Source of the DNA: Enterenecus faecium
GTDB taxonomy: Bacteria > Bacillota > Clostridia > Oscillospirales > Oscillospiraceae
NCBI GenBank assembly: GCA_018713215.1
Contig: DVFO01000102.1
Coordinates: 1-42,767 of the forward strand
DNA length: 42,767 bases
Direction of reading: 5' to 3'
Positions within the stretch are counted from its first letter, which is position 1. The number at the start of each line of letters is the position of its first letter. Positions 1 through 8,156 of the stretch are shown piece after piece. Below the pieces are notes generated by a model that had not been told where the DNA came from, made no database searches, and saw only the letters and a program-made list of their open reading frames with translations. Made by a program: the position numbers and the translations under genes.

Positions 1-1604
1 CGCTCGTCGGCCACGGCGTGGAAGTCGTCACCGGCGCCGGGCACTTCGCTCATGCCGATGATCTCCACAGGCACGGAGGGGCCGGCCTCGGTGAGTTTCT
101 CACCCTTGGCGTTGGTCATGGCGCGGACACGGCCCACGGCGGTGCCAGCAATGATGACGTCGCCCTGATGGAGGGTACCGTTCTGCACCAGCAGGGTGGC
201 CACAGGGCCGCGGCCCTTGTCCAGACGGGCCTCGATAACGGCGCCGTGGGCGGAACGGTTGGGGTTGGCCTTCAGCTCCTGCATCTCGGCAGTCAGGTTG
301 ACCATTTCCAGCAGGTTGTCGATGCCCTCGCCGGTCTTGGCGGAAATGGGACAGATGATGGTCTCGCCGCCCCACTCCTCGGGCACCAGCTCGTACTTGG
401 TGAGCTGCTCCTTGATGCGCTCGGGGTTGGCTTCCGGCTTATCCATCTTGTTGATGGCTACGATAATGGGGATGCCTGCGGCTTTGGCGTGGTTGATGGA
501 CTCCACGGTCTGGGGCATGATGCCGTCGTCGGCGGCCACCACCAGGATGGCCACGTCGGTGACCATGGCGCCACGGGCACGCATGGCGGTAAAGGCCTCG
601 TGGCCGGGGGTGTCCAGGAAGGTAATGGGCTTGCCGTTGACCTCCACCTGGTAGGCGCCGATGTGCTGGGTGATGCCGCCGGCCTCGCCGGAGACCACGT
701 TGGCGTGGCGGATATAGTCCAGCAGAGAGGTCTTGCCGTGGTCCACGTGGCCCATGACCACCACCACAGGGGCACGGGGCACCAGGTCCTCTTCCTTGTC
801 CTCGGAGACGTCAATGAGCTTCTCCTCGATGGTGACAATGACTTCCTTCTCCACCTTGCAGCCCAGCTCCATGGCGATGAGGGCAGCGGTGTCGTAGTCG
901 ATGATCTCGGACAGAGAGGCCATGATGCCGTTCTTCATCAGGCACTTGACCACCTCGGCGCCGGTCTTCTTCATGCGGCTGGCCAGCTCGCCCACCCCGA
1001 TCTCGTCGGGAATCTTCACGGTGAGGGGGGTCTTCTTGGCGATCTCCAGCTGGAGGCGGCGCATCTTCTCCGCCTCTTCCTGCTTGCGCTTGTTGCCGAA
1101 GTTCTGGCCACGGTTCTTGCCGCCACGGTTCTGGAACTTCTGCTTGCCGGTCTGCATGCGGTTGGCCTTATCGGGAGCCAGGTCCTCCAGACGCTGGTCG
1201 TACTTCTCCAGGTTCACCCCGCCGCCCTTGCGGGTGTCCACGATCTTCTTCTCGGGGGTGCGGCTGTGGGGCTTGTGCTCGACGGCCTTGGCAGGCTCCT
1301 TCTCGCCCTGCTTGGCAGGGGCGGCCTGCTGGGCCTGGTTGCCCTGGGCCTTGGCGGCGGGAGCCGCGGGCTTCTTCTCGTGGTAGACGTCGGCGTAGAT
1401 GCTCTCAATGGACGCCACCTGGTTGTTCTGAGTCAGGTGCTCAAAAATCACCGTCAGTTCCTTGTCGGTGAGGGTCTTGGTGGGAGAGACATTGCTCATC
1501 CCGTGCTGGGCCAGCACACCCACAATCTCCTTGGGCTGTACCCCAAAATCCTTGGCCACGTCACGGGCGCTATATTTCGTAAGGCTCAAATCGGCCACCT
1601 CCAT
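1..1604 (-). CDS. infB: Translation initiation factor IF-2 (3' part outside window)
   Basis: IF-2 is the GTPase that brings initiator tRNA to the ribosome. About 534 N-terminal codons are present; the end lies beyond base 1. The N-terminus has the small helical IF2_N module (starts MEVADLSLTKYSARDVAKDF), then an Ala/Lys/Gln-rich linker, a second IF2_N module, and the G domain from about residue 283. Visible G-domain motifs are GHVDHGKT (G1), GGITQHIGAY (G2), DTPGHEAF (G3), NKMDK (G4) and SAKTGEG (G5). The ATG at 1604 overlaps the TGA of the upstream ylxQ-like gene by one base (TGATG), so translation is probably coupled. It is the last gene in the window of the rimP-nusA operon. Identification is certain; only the C-terminus is unseen. 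Confidence 0.98.
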   Translation of the reverse strand, partial: MEVADLSLTKYSARDVAKDFGVQPKEIVGVLAQHGMSNVSPTKTLTDKELTVIFEHLTQNNQVASIESIYADVYHEKKPAAPAAKAQGNQAQQAAPAKQGEKEPAKAVEHKPHSRTPEKKIVDTRKGGGVNLEKYDQRLEDLAPDKANRMQTGKQKFQNRGGKNRGQNFGNKRKQEEAEKMRRLQLEIAKKTPLTVKIPDEIGVGELASRMKKTGAEVVKCLMKNGIMASLSEIIDYDTAALIAMELGCKVEKEVIVTIEEKLIDVSEDKEEDLVPRAPVVVVMGHVDHGKTSLLDYIRHANVVSGEAGGITQHIGAYQVEVNGKPITFLDTPGHEAFTAMRARGAMVTDVAILVVAADDGIMPQTVESINHAKAAGIPIIVAINKMDKPEANPERIKEQLTKYELVPEEWGGETIICPISAKTGEGIDNLLEMVNLTAEMQELKANPNRSAHGAVIEARLDKGRGPVATLLVQNGTLHQGDVIIAGTAVGRVRAMTNAKGEKLTEAGPSVPVEIIGMSEVPGAGDDFHAVADE

Positions 1605-2011
1605 CAGTTCGCGTTGCGTGGGGTGCGACGACGCCCCACAGGTTTGGTTTGTTTTCCACGGCTGGACTCTGCCAGGGCCTGGGCCAAGGGCTCCAGGTCG
1701 CCGTTGGTCTGGGCCAGGTCCGCCGCCACCGCTGCGGCAAGCCCCTTATCCGTGAGCGCCGCCACGGCGCAGCTGTTGCGGCCCAGAGCCGCCCCCAGCT
1801 CCTCCTTGGTGCAGGGCAGAGCCACCAGCTCCACCCCCGCCCGTTGGGCCTCTCGGGAAGCCCGGCGCACGGTGTTGTCTGCGGCGTCAGCGGCGTGGAG
1901 CACCAGGCGGGCCCGGTGGGTCTGGCAGGCCTCCCCCACGGGGAGCTCACCCACCGCCAGGTTGCTGCCCCGCAGGGCCAATCCCAGCAGTCTCAATGCC
2001 TTTTGGCTCAC
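1604..2011 (-). CDS. ylxQ: L7Ae-family RNA-binding protein YlxQ-like
   Basis: A 135-residue protein between rnpM and infB. The first 100 residues have the L7Ae/L30e pattern: an N-terminal helix (KALRLLGLALRGSNLAVGE), a strand pair around RARLVLHAADAADNT, and a strand-helix (VELVALPCTKEELGAALG) as in YlxQ. The family binds kink-turn RNA; its role in this operon is not established. The last 35 residues are a basic tail (GKQTKPVGRRRTPRNAN) longer than in typical YlxQ. The start overlaps the rnpM stop by 4 bases and its own stop overlaps the infB start. Family and position agree; the exact RNA target is unknown. Confidence 0.85.
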   Translation of the reverse strand: MSQKALRLLGLALRGSNLAVGELPVGEACQTHRARLVLHAADAADNTVRRASREAQRAGVELVALPCTKEELGAALGRNSCAVAALTDKGLAAAVAADLAQTNGDLEPLAQALAESSRGKQTKPVGRRRTPRNAN

Positions 2012-2280
2012 GGCGTCTCACCCGCCTTCATCTGCTCCTCCAGGGCCTCATACACCTCTGGGGCAATGGGGGCGGAAAAGGCCCGCTCCAGGCTCCTGGC
2101 CTTCTTGGCCCGGGCCAGACACTGCTGGTTGGGGCACACATAGGCCCCCCGTCCCGGCTTCTTTCCCTTAAAATCCAGGGAGATCTCCCCCTCCGGGGAG
2201 CGCACCACGCGAATGAGCTCACCCTTGGGCTTCATCTCCCGGCAGCCCAGGCACTGGCGCATGGGTATTTTTTTCGGCAT
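2008..2280 (-). CDS. rnpM: YlxR/RnpM family RNA-binding protein (DUF448)
   Basis: A 90-residue basic protein with the YlxR signature: MRQCLGCREMKPKGELIRVV near the N-terminus and the GRGAYVCPNQQCLARA block in the middle. In Firmicutes this family (YlxR, now RnpM) binds the RNase P RNA and modulates RNase P. The sequence PIAPEVYEALEEQ at the C-terminus matches the usual length. An SD-like GGGGTGA lies 7 nt before the ATG at 2280; a second in-frame ATG (MRQ) is too far from any SD. It follows nusA by 43 bp and overlaps ylxQ, as in the conserved nusA-ylxR-ylxQ-infB order. Confidence 0.93.
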   Translation of the reverse strand: MPKKIPMRQCLGCREMKPKGELIRVVRSPEGEISLDFKGKKPGRGAYVCPNQQCLARAKKARSLERAFSAPIAPEVYEALEEQMKAGETP

Positions 2281-2323
2281 TCTCCTTCACCCCCAATGAT
2301 TCATGTTCGGTGGGGCGGGAGGC

Positions 2324-3514
2324 TTACTCCTCCTCGCCCATCAGCTCCTCGGCCTGCTCAGGCTGATCCTCTACGACCTCCACGGGCTCCTCAGCGGTCT
2401 CCTCCATGAGCTCCTCGGCGGGCTCGGGGTCGCTGGCGGGTCGGATGTCGATCTTCAGGCCGGTGAGGCGGGCGGCCAGGCGGGCATTCTGGCCCTCCTT
2501 GCCGATGGCCAGGGACAGCTGGTCGTCAGGCACCACCACACGGCAGCGCTTGCCGGGCTCCAGCTCCACCACGCTGAGCACCTCGGCGGGAGCCAGAGCG
2601 GCGGCCACATACTCGGCGGGGTCCTCGGAATACTTGATGATGTCCACCTTCTCGCCCCGCAGCTCTTCCACCACGGCGTTGACCCGCTGGCCCTTGGGGC
2701 CCACGCAGGCGCCGATGGCGTCCACGTTCTCGTCCTCGCTCCACACGGCCAGCTTGGTGCGGCTGCCTGCCTCACGGGAGATAGACATGACCTGCACGGT
2801 GCCGTCGTAGATTTCAGGCACTTCCAGCTCAAACAGGCGCTTGACCAGGCCGGGGTGGGTGCGGGAGATGACCACCTGAGGACCACGGTTGGCCTGGCGC
2901 ACCTCCACCACATACACCCGGATGCGGTCGCCCTCCTTCACCACCTCGCCGGGCACCTGCTCATCGGCGGAGAGGAAGGAGTCGGTGAACTCGGACCCGG
3001 AGGTCAGGCGCACGGACACAGAGCCGTTGCGGGCGTCCACACGGGTGACCACACCGGAGATGATCTCGTGCTCCTTGGCGGAGAAGGCGTCGAAGATCAT
3101 GGAGCGCTCCGCCTCCCGCATACCCTGGACGATGACCTGGCGGGCGGTCTGAGCGGCGATACGGCCGAAGTTCTTGGGCTTGATCTCAATGCGCAGCACG
3201 TCGCCCAGAGCCACCCGGGGCAGAGCCCGGCGGGCGTCGGCGATGGCAACCTCAGTGTTGGGGTTGGTCACTTCCTCCACCACTTCTTTTTTCACGAACA
3301 TGCGCACCGAGCACTTCTCTTCGTTGGCGTCCACGATCACGTTGTCGGTGATCCCGGCGTGGTCCCGCTTGTAGGCGGCCACCAGAGCCTGGGTGATCTT
3401 GTCGATCATGTAACTTTTGGGAATGCCCTTTTCCTTCTCAATGTCGGAGATGGCGGCAAAGAATTCCTTGGCGTCCAGCTCCATGCTCTTTGCAGCAGTC
3501 TTTTTCTTGGCCAT
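2324..3514 (-). CDS. nusA: Transcription termination/antitermination factor NusA
   Basis: A 396-residue NusA. An N-terminal RNA-polymerase-binding domain (residues 1-125) is followed by an S1 domain (HEIISGVVTRVDARNGSVSVRL, about 133-200) and two KH domains, with the KH marker IGACVGPKGQRVNAVVEEL near residue 250 and LAIGKEGQNARLAARLTG near 330. It ends in a Glu-rich tail (about 40 residues), as common in Firmicutes; the proteobacterial acidic repeats are absent. It starts 14 bp after rimP. NusA stimulates pausing and intrinsic termination. Because the operon leader contains a terminator-like hairpin (3999-4034), NusA may control its own synthesis, as reported for the B. subtilis nusA operon. 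Confidence 0.97.
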   Translation of the reverse strand: MAKKKTAAKSMELDAKEFFAAISDIEKEKGIPKSYMIDKITQALVAAYKRDHAGITDNVIVDANEEKCSVRMFVKKEVVEEVTNPNTEVAIADARRALPRVALGDVLRIEIKPKNFGRIAAQTARQVIVQGMREAERSMIFDAFSAKEHEIISGVVTRVDARNGSVSVRLTSGSEFTDSFLSADEQVPGEVVKEGDRIRVYVVEVRQANRGPQVVISRTHPGLVKRLFELEVPEIYDGTVQVMSISREAGSRTKLAVWSEDENVDAIGACVGPKGQRVNAVVEELRGEKVDIIKYSEDPAEYVAAALAPAEVLSVVELEPGKRCRVVVPDDQLSLAIGKEGQNARLAARLTGLKIDIRPASDPEPAEELMEETAEEPVEVVEDQPEQAEELMGEEE

Positions 3515-3528
3515 ATCAATGAACTCCT

Positions 3529-3975
3529 TTAAAATGTGACGTGGAGACGCACCTGCGCCACGTCCTTTTTCTCAAACGTCTTGTCATCCACGGTGACGTT
3601 GCCGTCCCCGTCGCAGCCCACCAGGGCGCCGGTGTACTCCTTGCGCCCGTCCACGGGGCGGTAGAAGCGCACATCCACCTGCTGTCCGGCGCAGGCGGCA
3701 AAGTGCTCGGGCTTTTTCAGGGGGCGGTCCAGCCCGGCAGAGGACACCTCAAAGGTGTAGCTGCCCTGGATGGGGTCGGCCTCGTCCAGCAGATCGGACA
3801 GGGGTCGGGACACCGCCTCGCAGTCGTTGATGTCCACACCGCCCTCTTTGTCGATGTAGACCCGCAAAAACCACTCTCCGGCCTCCTTGACGTACTCCAC
3901 GTCCCACAGGGTGCATCCGGCCTGCTCCACGATGGGCTGTGCCAGCTGGGCCACCACGTCGGTCACTTTTGCCAT
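3529..3975 (-). CDS. rimP: Ribosome maturation factor RimP
   Basis: A 148-residue RimP, needed for assembly of the 30S subunit. The N-terminal domain shows GCTLWDVEYVKEAGEWFLRV and INDCEAVSRPLSDLLDEADPI; the middle has the family motif YTFEVSSAGLDRPLKKPEHF; the C-terminal SH3-like barrel follows. Two starts are possible: ATG at 3975, 10 nt after AAGGAG, or an in-frame GTG at 3981, 4 nt after it. The ATG is preferred. It is the first gene of the operon; the promoter lies at 4061-4089 and the leader holds a terminator-like hairpin. Confidence 0.95.
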   Translation of the reverse strand: MAKVTDVVAQLAQPIVEQAGCTLWDVEYVKEAGEWFLRVYIDKEGGVDINDCEAVSRPLSDLLDEADPIQGSYTFEVSSAGLDRPLKKPEHFAACAGQQVDVRFYRPVDGRKEYTGALVGCDGDGNVTVDDKTFEKKDVAQVRLHVTF

Positions 3976-3998
3976 GTTCACTCAGCTCCTTTCCTCTG

Positions 3999-4034
3999 TC
4001 CGAAAAGAAAGAGTGAGGCGGATGCCTCACTCTT
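3999..4034 (-). terminator. Terminator-like hairpin in the rimP-nusA operon leader (candidate attenuator)
   Basis: On the minus strand the arms AAGAGTGAGGC (4034-4024) and GCCTCACTCTT (4019-4009) form a perfect 11-bp stem with a 4-nt loop, followed by TTCTTTTC. It lies about 20 nt after the predicted start of transcription and 24 nt before the rimP SD. No gene ends upstream that would need it; the plus strand has no U-tract. A weak 6-nt competitor (GAGTGA next to the rimP start) could pair with the 3' arm. Confidence 0.75.
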
Positions 4035-4060
4035 ACCTAAACTACCCTACTTACGATAGC

Positions 4061-4089
4061 AGTATACCATACCCCTGCCTGGATTGCAA
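4061..4089 (-). promoter_or_regulatory. Promoter of the rimP-nusA-infB operon
   Basis: Minus strand: -35 TTGCAA (4089-4084), 17-bp spacer, extended -10 TGG-TATACT (4066-4061). Predicted transcription start is near 4054, giving an 80-nt leader before rimP. Confidence 0.75.
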
Positions 4090-4140
4090 GCCCCCAAGGC
4101 GCACAGATGGAAAAATCTCTGTGGGCTTTGGCCCACGCCT

Positions 4141-4738
4141 TTTGGTGAAGAAGCTGGTGCTTCTTCCATTTCTCAGGCGCAACCTTTCTCCCCCGGCGAG
4201 GGGAGACGCGCTCCGCTGGGGTGACTTTCTCCCCGATGAGAAAGTCACCAAAGAATCGCCAAAGGAGGGGCCTTCCCCCTCCTTGTGGAATCCACCCCGC
4301 GGTACTGGATGTCCCTGCGTCCTTCTCGTTTCGGCCCTTGGGCTAGTGGGGTCACATGGATAGCGTGGAAATTCTACCGAAAGCAACGACTCCTCTGTGT
4401 GGGTGTACTTCTATTGCCAGGGCCTAACCCTGGTGAGCCGCTGTTCCCAGCTAACGAAAGCCTGGCTTCCGGCGGCGGGAACGCCGCTTCTCCAGGGTAG
4501 GCCCGGCCATGGAAACCGCCTGGTTATAGGGCCAGCTACCCAAGGTGGCCTGGTGTGGTGGCAGCGACAGGGGCCACAGCAAGGGTGACGGGCCGAACCT
4601 AGTCTTGACGCAGGGCCAGCCTCGTACCCCAGGGGGGTCCTTAGGGGGGAACGCCCTAAGCGGGTTTTGGTTCCTTTTGACCGAGCAAAAGGAACCCCCA
4701 GCGGGAAGCGTCCCCACCAGGCTGGCAAGCCTATGCCT
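4141..4738. repeat. Structured non-coding repeat, copy A
   Basis: This gene-free stretch between the rimP promoter and the glycosyltransferase terminator matches 34226-34812 in inverted orientation. Conserved blocks include 4250-4345, 4411-4505 and 4607-4738. It is full of hairpins: GAAGAAGC/GCTTCTTC (4147-4166), a 12-bp stem GGTGACTTTCTC/GAGAAAGTCACC (4220-4249), AAGGAGGGG/CCCCTCCTT (4262-4284), a closing helix GGGCCTAACCCTGG with CCAGGGTAGGCCC (4420-4504, one bulge), GCGGC/GCCGC (4472-4487), CTTAGGG/CCCTAAG (4640-4660) and an 11-bp stem GGTTCCTTTTG/CAAAAGGAACC (4669-4696). Several differences from copy B are compensatory. Short open frames cross it but none has a good SD or a known domain. 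I recognise no named RNA family. Confidence 0.85.
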
Positions 4739-4781
4739 TGCCATAATAGTAAAGTCAAGTTCTCTATGCTCAAAGGAGAAA

Positions 4782-4807
4782 ACCCCCAGGGCTTACGCCC
4801 CAGGGGT
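4782..4807 (-). terminator. Terminator of the glycosyltransferase gene
   Basis: Minus-strand RNA forms an 11-bp stem, ACCCCTGGGGC with GCCCTGGGGGT (including two G-U pairs), loop of 4, followed by TTTTCTCC. It lies 12 bp after the glycosyltransferase stop. Confidence 0.7.
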
Positions 4808-4818
4808 CATTTCTAACG

Positions 4819-6108
4819 TTAAGTCAAAGAGCCATTCTTGGCCTTCAAGCTGGCAGAGGAATTGTGGCGAATGGGCTTCCACTCCACTCGGCGCACCAGA
4901 GCGGCCAGAGAGATGGGCACGTAGGTGAGCATGAACAGAGGGAAGGTAAACAGGTACATCACCTTCTGCACGGGCTTGGCGTGGATGGCCTTCCACTCCA
5001 CCGCCAGGGTCACAGCGCCGTAGAGGAGCATGACCAGGTAGAAGTTGAACAGGTTATCCATGACAAAGAGCAGGGAATCCTGCACCAGCTCGGTGGCCAC
5101 AATGCGGGGCTCGGTGAGGGCGGACAGGAAGATGAAGATGTTGATGCCCAGCACGCCCATGGTCAGCAGCATACCGGGAGCCACGGTCATCATCATGTCA
5201 TAGCAAGCGAAGCGGCCCTTCTTCTGGGTAAAGCAGCCCCGGAACAGTCCACCTATGTAGCGGGCAGCCACCTGATAGAAGCCCTTGGACCAGCGCATCC
5301 GCTGGGTCCAGGACTGCTGGAAGGTGGTGGGCTGCTCGTCGTACACCACAGCCTTGTCGCAGTAGCCAATGCGGCGGCCCTGGACGGCGCAGTCAATGGA
5401 GAACTGAATGTCCTCGGTGAGCAGGTGGAAGGGCCAGCCGCCGTTCTCCCGCACCACCTGGGCAGAGACCAGGAAGCCGGTACCGGAGATGGCGCAGCCA
5501 GTGCCCATCTGCATCCGGGAGAAGTTCAAGAAGCGGGCCTCGCGGAGGAACCACAGGGAGTAGCCGGCGGAAATCCAGTTGGAGGCGTAGTTCTTGGAGT
5601 TGCGGTAGCTGGTGATGGCGGCGTAGTCGCCGGAATCGAACACATTGTTCATCTCCCGCACAAAGGCAGGGTCCACAATGTTGTCCGCGTCAAAGACAAA
5701 GTAGCCGTCGTAGACGTCGCCCTTCCCCTCCTCTTGCAGGCGGTGGAAGAACCAGTCCATGGCGTAGCCCTTGCCCACCCGCACCCGGTCGAAGCGCTCA
5801 TAGACGTGGGCGCCAGCCTGGCGGGCCACCTGGGCCGTGGCGTCGGTACAGTTATCGGCAATCACATAAATGTCCAGCAGTTCCTTGGGATAGTCCTGCT
5901 GTTGCAAGCTTTCAATGAGCTCACCTATGACCTCTTCTTCGTTACGGGCGGAGATGAGCACTGCATATCGGTGAAGCGTCTTGGCCTGCCCGGACACCGG
6001 ATACTTCCGGCGCAGCAGTCCCACCACGACGTAAAACGCCTGATATGCATACAAGACCGCCAAGATCAAGGTGAGTACGCCGCAGAATTTCTGTAGCATC
6101 ATCAACAT
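4819..6108 (-). CDS. Membrane-bound family 2 glycosyltransferase
   Basis: A 429-residue GT2 enzyme of the cellulose/hyaluronan-synthase-like type. One N-terminal membrane helix (residues 5-30) precedes the cytosolic GT-A domain: YAVLISARNEEEVIGEL binds the nucleotide sugar, FDADN carries the metal-binding D-x-D-type motif, TED (in LLTEDIQFSIDC) is the likely base, and QRMRWSKG is the Q-x-x-RW motif of processive enzymes. Three or more hydrophobic segments follow (about 270-400). Donor and product are not readable; an exopolysaccharide or wall polymer is likely. It stands alone with its own promoter and terminator. The start has GAGGTG 7 nt upstream; nearby in-frame ATG codons (MLMM) leave a 2-residue uncertainty. 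Confidence 0.88.
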   Translation of the reverse strand: MLMMLQKFCGVLTLILAVLYAYQAFYVVVGLLRRKYPVSGQAKTLHRYAVLISARNEEEVIGELIESLQQQDYPKELLDIYVIADNCTDATAQVARQAGAHVYERFDRVRVGKGYAMDWFFHRLQEEGKGDVYDGYFVFDADNIVDPAFVREMNNVFDSGDYAAITSYRNSKNYASNWISAGYSLWFLREARFLNFSRMQMGTGCAISGTGFLVSAQVVRENGGWPFHLLTEDIQFSIDCAVQGRRIGYCDKAVVYDEQPTTFQQSWTQRMRWSKGFYQVAARYIGGLFRGCFTQKKGRFACYDMMMTVAPGMLLTMGVLGINIFIFLSALTEPRIVATELVQDSLLFVMDNLFNFYLVMLLYGAVTLAVEWKAIHAKPVQKVMYLFTFPLFMLTYVPISLAALVRRVEWKPIRHNSSASLKAKNGSLT

Positions 6109-6191
6109 AGTTCACACCTCATATCCTTTTCTTCGTTCTTTTTCATTCTTCTATCTCCAACCCATCGGTCTCCACACCGATCGGTTGTACT

Positions 6192-6220
6192 ACTCTATTC
6201 CCTTTGGACGCAACTTGCAA
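6192..6220 (-). promoter_or_regulatory. Candidate promoter of the glycosyltransferase gene
   Basis: Minus strand: -35 TTGCAA (6220-6215), 17-bp spacer, -10 TAGAGT (6197-6192). The 80-nt leader also has a small hairpin, ATCGGT/ACCGAT (about 6165-6182). The rest of 6109-6330 is AT-rich and gene-free. Confidence 0.45.
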
Positions 6221-6330
6221 GGGGTTGTTCCATTTCTTAATAGATTCTTTAGAACTTCTCCATATTATATTCATAATCTATAAAAAACCGCAGGGTTTTT
6301 TGTGCAGTTTTTCAAATCCTCCGCAAAAAT

Positions 6331-6360
6331 CCGCCCTCCTGTTGCAAGCCGGAGGGCGGA
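6331..6360 (-). terminator. Terminator of the murI-DUF1934-argS operon
   Basis: Minus strand: 9-bp stem CCGCCCTCC / GGAGGGCGG, 11-nt loop, followed by ATTTTTGCGG, 14 bp beyond the argS stop. Confidence 0.85.
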
Positions 6361-6373
6361 AGCGGAACGGGAC

Positions 6374-8122
6374 TTACATTTTTTCCGGAGCGGTCACGCC
6401 CAGCAGTCCCAGGCCGTTGGCCAGCACCAGACGCACGGTGTGGGCCAGCTTGAGCCGGGCTGCCTGCACCTGGGGCTCCTCCCCCTTGATGCGGCAGGCG
6501 TTGTAGAAGCGGTGGAAGTCCCCGGCCAGACCGGTGAGATAGCGGTTGATGCGGCTGGGGTCGTAGTGCTGGGCCGCCTGGGCAATCTCGTTGGGGTACT
6601 GGGCCAGAGTCTTGATAAGGCCCCGCTCCTCCTCGGTGGAGAGCAGAGCGGCGTCCACGTCGGCACAGGCGGGCACCTGCACGCCCTCAGCGGCCAGGTT
6701 GGCGATGAGGGAGCAGATACGGGCGTGGGCGTACTGGACGTAGTAGACGGGGTTGTCGGAGTCCTGACGCACGGCCAGGTCCAGGTCGAAGTCCAGGGGG
6801 CTGGTGGAGGCCCGGTTGTTGAAGTAGTAGCGGGCGGCGTCCACGCTGATCTCGTCCAGCAGGTCGTGGAGGGCGATGGCCTTACCAGTGCGCTTGGACA
6901 TACGCACGGGCTTGCCGTCCTGGAGCAGGTTCACCAGCTGCATGAGCACGATGACCAGACGGTTGGAGCCGTCCAGGCCCAGGCCGTCCAGAGCGGCCTG
7001 GAGACGGGCCACGTGGCCGTGGTGGTCGGCGCCCCAGACGTTGATGACCTTGTCAAAGTGACGCTCTTCGAACTTGTTGCGGTGGTAAGCGATGTCGGCG
7101 GCAAAGTAGGTGTAGAAGCCGTTGGCGCGGCGCAGCACGTCGTCCTTCAAATCCAGCTTATCCACCTGCTCCTGACTTCTGCCCTCCCGCAGGTACTTCT
7201 CCTTCAAAAGTCCGGTGGTGTCCAGCCACAGAGCCCCGTCCTTCTCATAGGTCCAGCCCTTCTGAGCCAGCAGGTCCACGGTCTGGGCCACATAACCGGA
7301 GTTGTGCAGTTCGGACTCCAGGAACCACTGGTCATACTCGATGCCGTACTTGTTCAGATCGGCCTTCATCTTGGGGATGTTGCGCTCCAGGCCGAAGGCG
7401 CTCATATCCTCCAGCCACTTCTCCTCGGGGGCGTCCTTGTAGCTGTCGCCGTGGACGGCGTAGAAGGCCTGGGCCAGCTCCTTGATGTCCTCGCCCTGGT
7501 ATCCCTTCTCGGGGAACTCGTAGCCGTCCTCACCCAGGATGATCTGCATGTACCGGGCGTGGATGGACTGGGCAAACTTGTGCACCTGGTTGCCGGCGTC
7601 GTTGACGTAGAACTCCTTCCAGGTGTTGTAGCCCACCCGGGAGAGCACATTGGCCAGGGTGTCACCCAGCACGCCGCCACGGGCGTTGCCCATGTGCATG
7701 GGGCCGGTGGGGTTGGCGGAGACAAATTCCACCATCACCTTCTGGCCGTGGCCCACGTCGCTGGAGCCGTATCCGGCGGGGTCCGCCTCCACCGCACCCA
7801 GCACCTGCTGGTACCAGTTGGGGGAGTAGAAGAAGTTCAAAAAGCCGGGGCCGGCAATCTCAGCCCGCTGGAACAGAGTGCCCTCCAGCGCCAGGTTGTC
7901 CAGAATGATCTGGGCAATGGCACGGGGGGCCATCTTCAATGCCTTGGCCCCCGCCATGGCAAAGGAGGAGGCAAAGTCCCCGTTTCGGCTGTCCTTGGGC
8001 ACCTCTACGGTGCCTCGGATGGTCTCACCCTGGGGCAGCAGGCCCTGGGCGGCGGCCTTCTCATAGGCCTTCTGGGTCAATTCCGCCACCTGGTCCCGGG
8101 CGGTCTGAATCAAATTTGCCAT
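6374..8122 (-). CDS. argS: Arginyl-tRNA synthetase
   Basis: A 582-residue class I synthetase that charges tRNA-Arg. The N-terminal Add-1 domain (1-115) is followed by the Rossmann fold with the HIGH-type motif (NPTGPMHMGNARGG, about residue 135), the insertion typical of ArgRS, the KMSKS-type loop VRMSKRTGKAIAL and the C-terminal anticodon-binding domain (DALR family, ending LGLLGVTAPEKM). The SD AAGGAG lies 9 nt before ATG. It follows the DUF1934 gene by 34 bp and ends the murI operon, a common Clostridia order. Confidence 0.98.
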   Translation of the reverse strand: MANLIQTARDQVAELTQKAYEKAAAQGLLPQGETIRGTVEVPKDSRNGDFASSFAMAGAKALKMAPRAIAQIILDNLALEGTLFQRAEIAGPGFLNFFYSPNWYQQVLGAVEADPAGYGSSDVGHGQKVMVEFVSANPTGPMHMGNARGGVLGDTLANVLSRVGYNTWKEFYVNDAGNQVHKFAQSIHARYMQIILGEDGYEFPEKGYQGEDIKELAQAFYAVHGDSYKDAPEEKWLEDMSAFGLERNIPKMKADLNKYGIEYDQWFLESELHNSGYVAQTVDLLAQKGWTYEKDGALWLDTTGLLKEKYLREGRSQEQVDKLDLKDDVLRRANGFYTYFAADIAYHRNKFEERHFDKVINVWGADHHGHVARLQAALDGLGLDGSNRLVIVLMQLVNLLQDGKPVRMSKRTGKAIALHDLLDEISVDAARYYFNNRASTSPLDFDLDLAVRQDSDNPVYYVQYAHARICSLIANLAAEGVQVPACADVDAALLSTEEERGLIKTLAQYPNEIAQAAQHYDPSRINRYLTGLAGDFHRFYNACRIKGEEPQVQAARLKLAHTVRLVLANGLGLLGVTAPEKM

Positions 8123-8156
8123 CGTTATTCTCTCCTTTGTAGTCTAACTCCGCCTG

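Noticed and set aside
18..2171. Long plus-strand open frames over infB/nusA and likewise over argS, the GH20 gene and the fab operon
   Set aside because: They are antisense to genes with clear families, have low-complexity His/Gly/Leu-rich translations, and lack SD sequences. High G+C explains them.
4411..4773. Frames in repeat A and repeat B that give similar peptides (for example around TKTRLGRSPL and ETRRTQG)
   Set aside because: Peptide similarity follows from DNA homology. Changes are paired across hairpin arms and collect in loops, many alter amino acids, two overlapping frames look equally 'conserved', and no SD is present.
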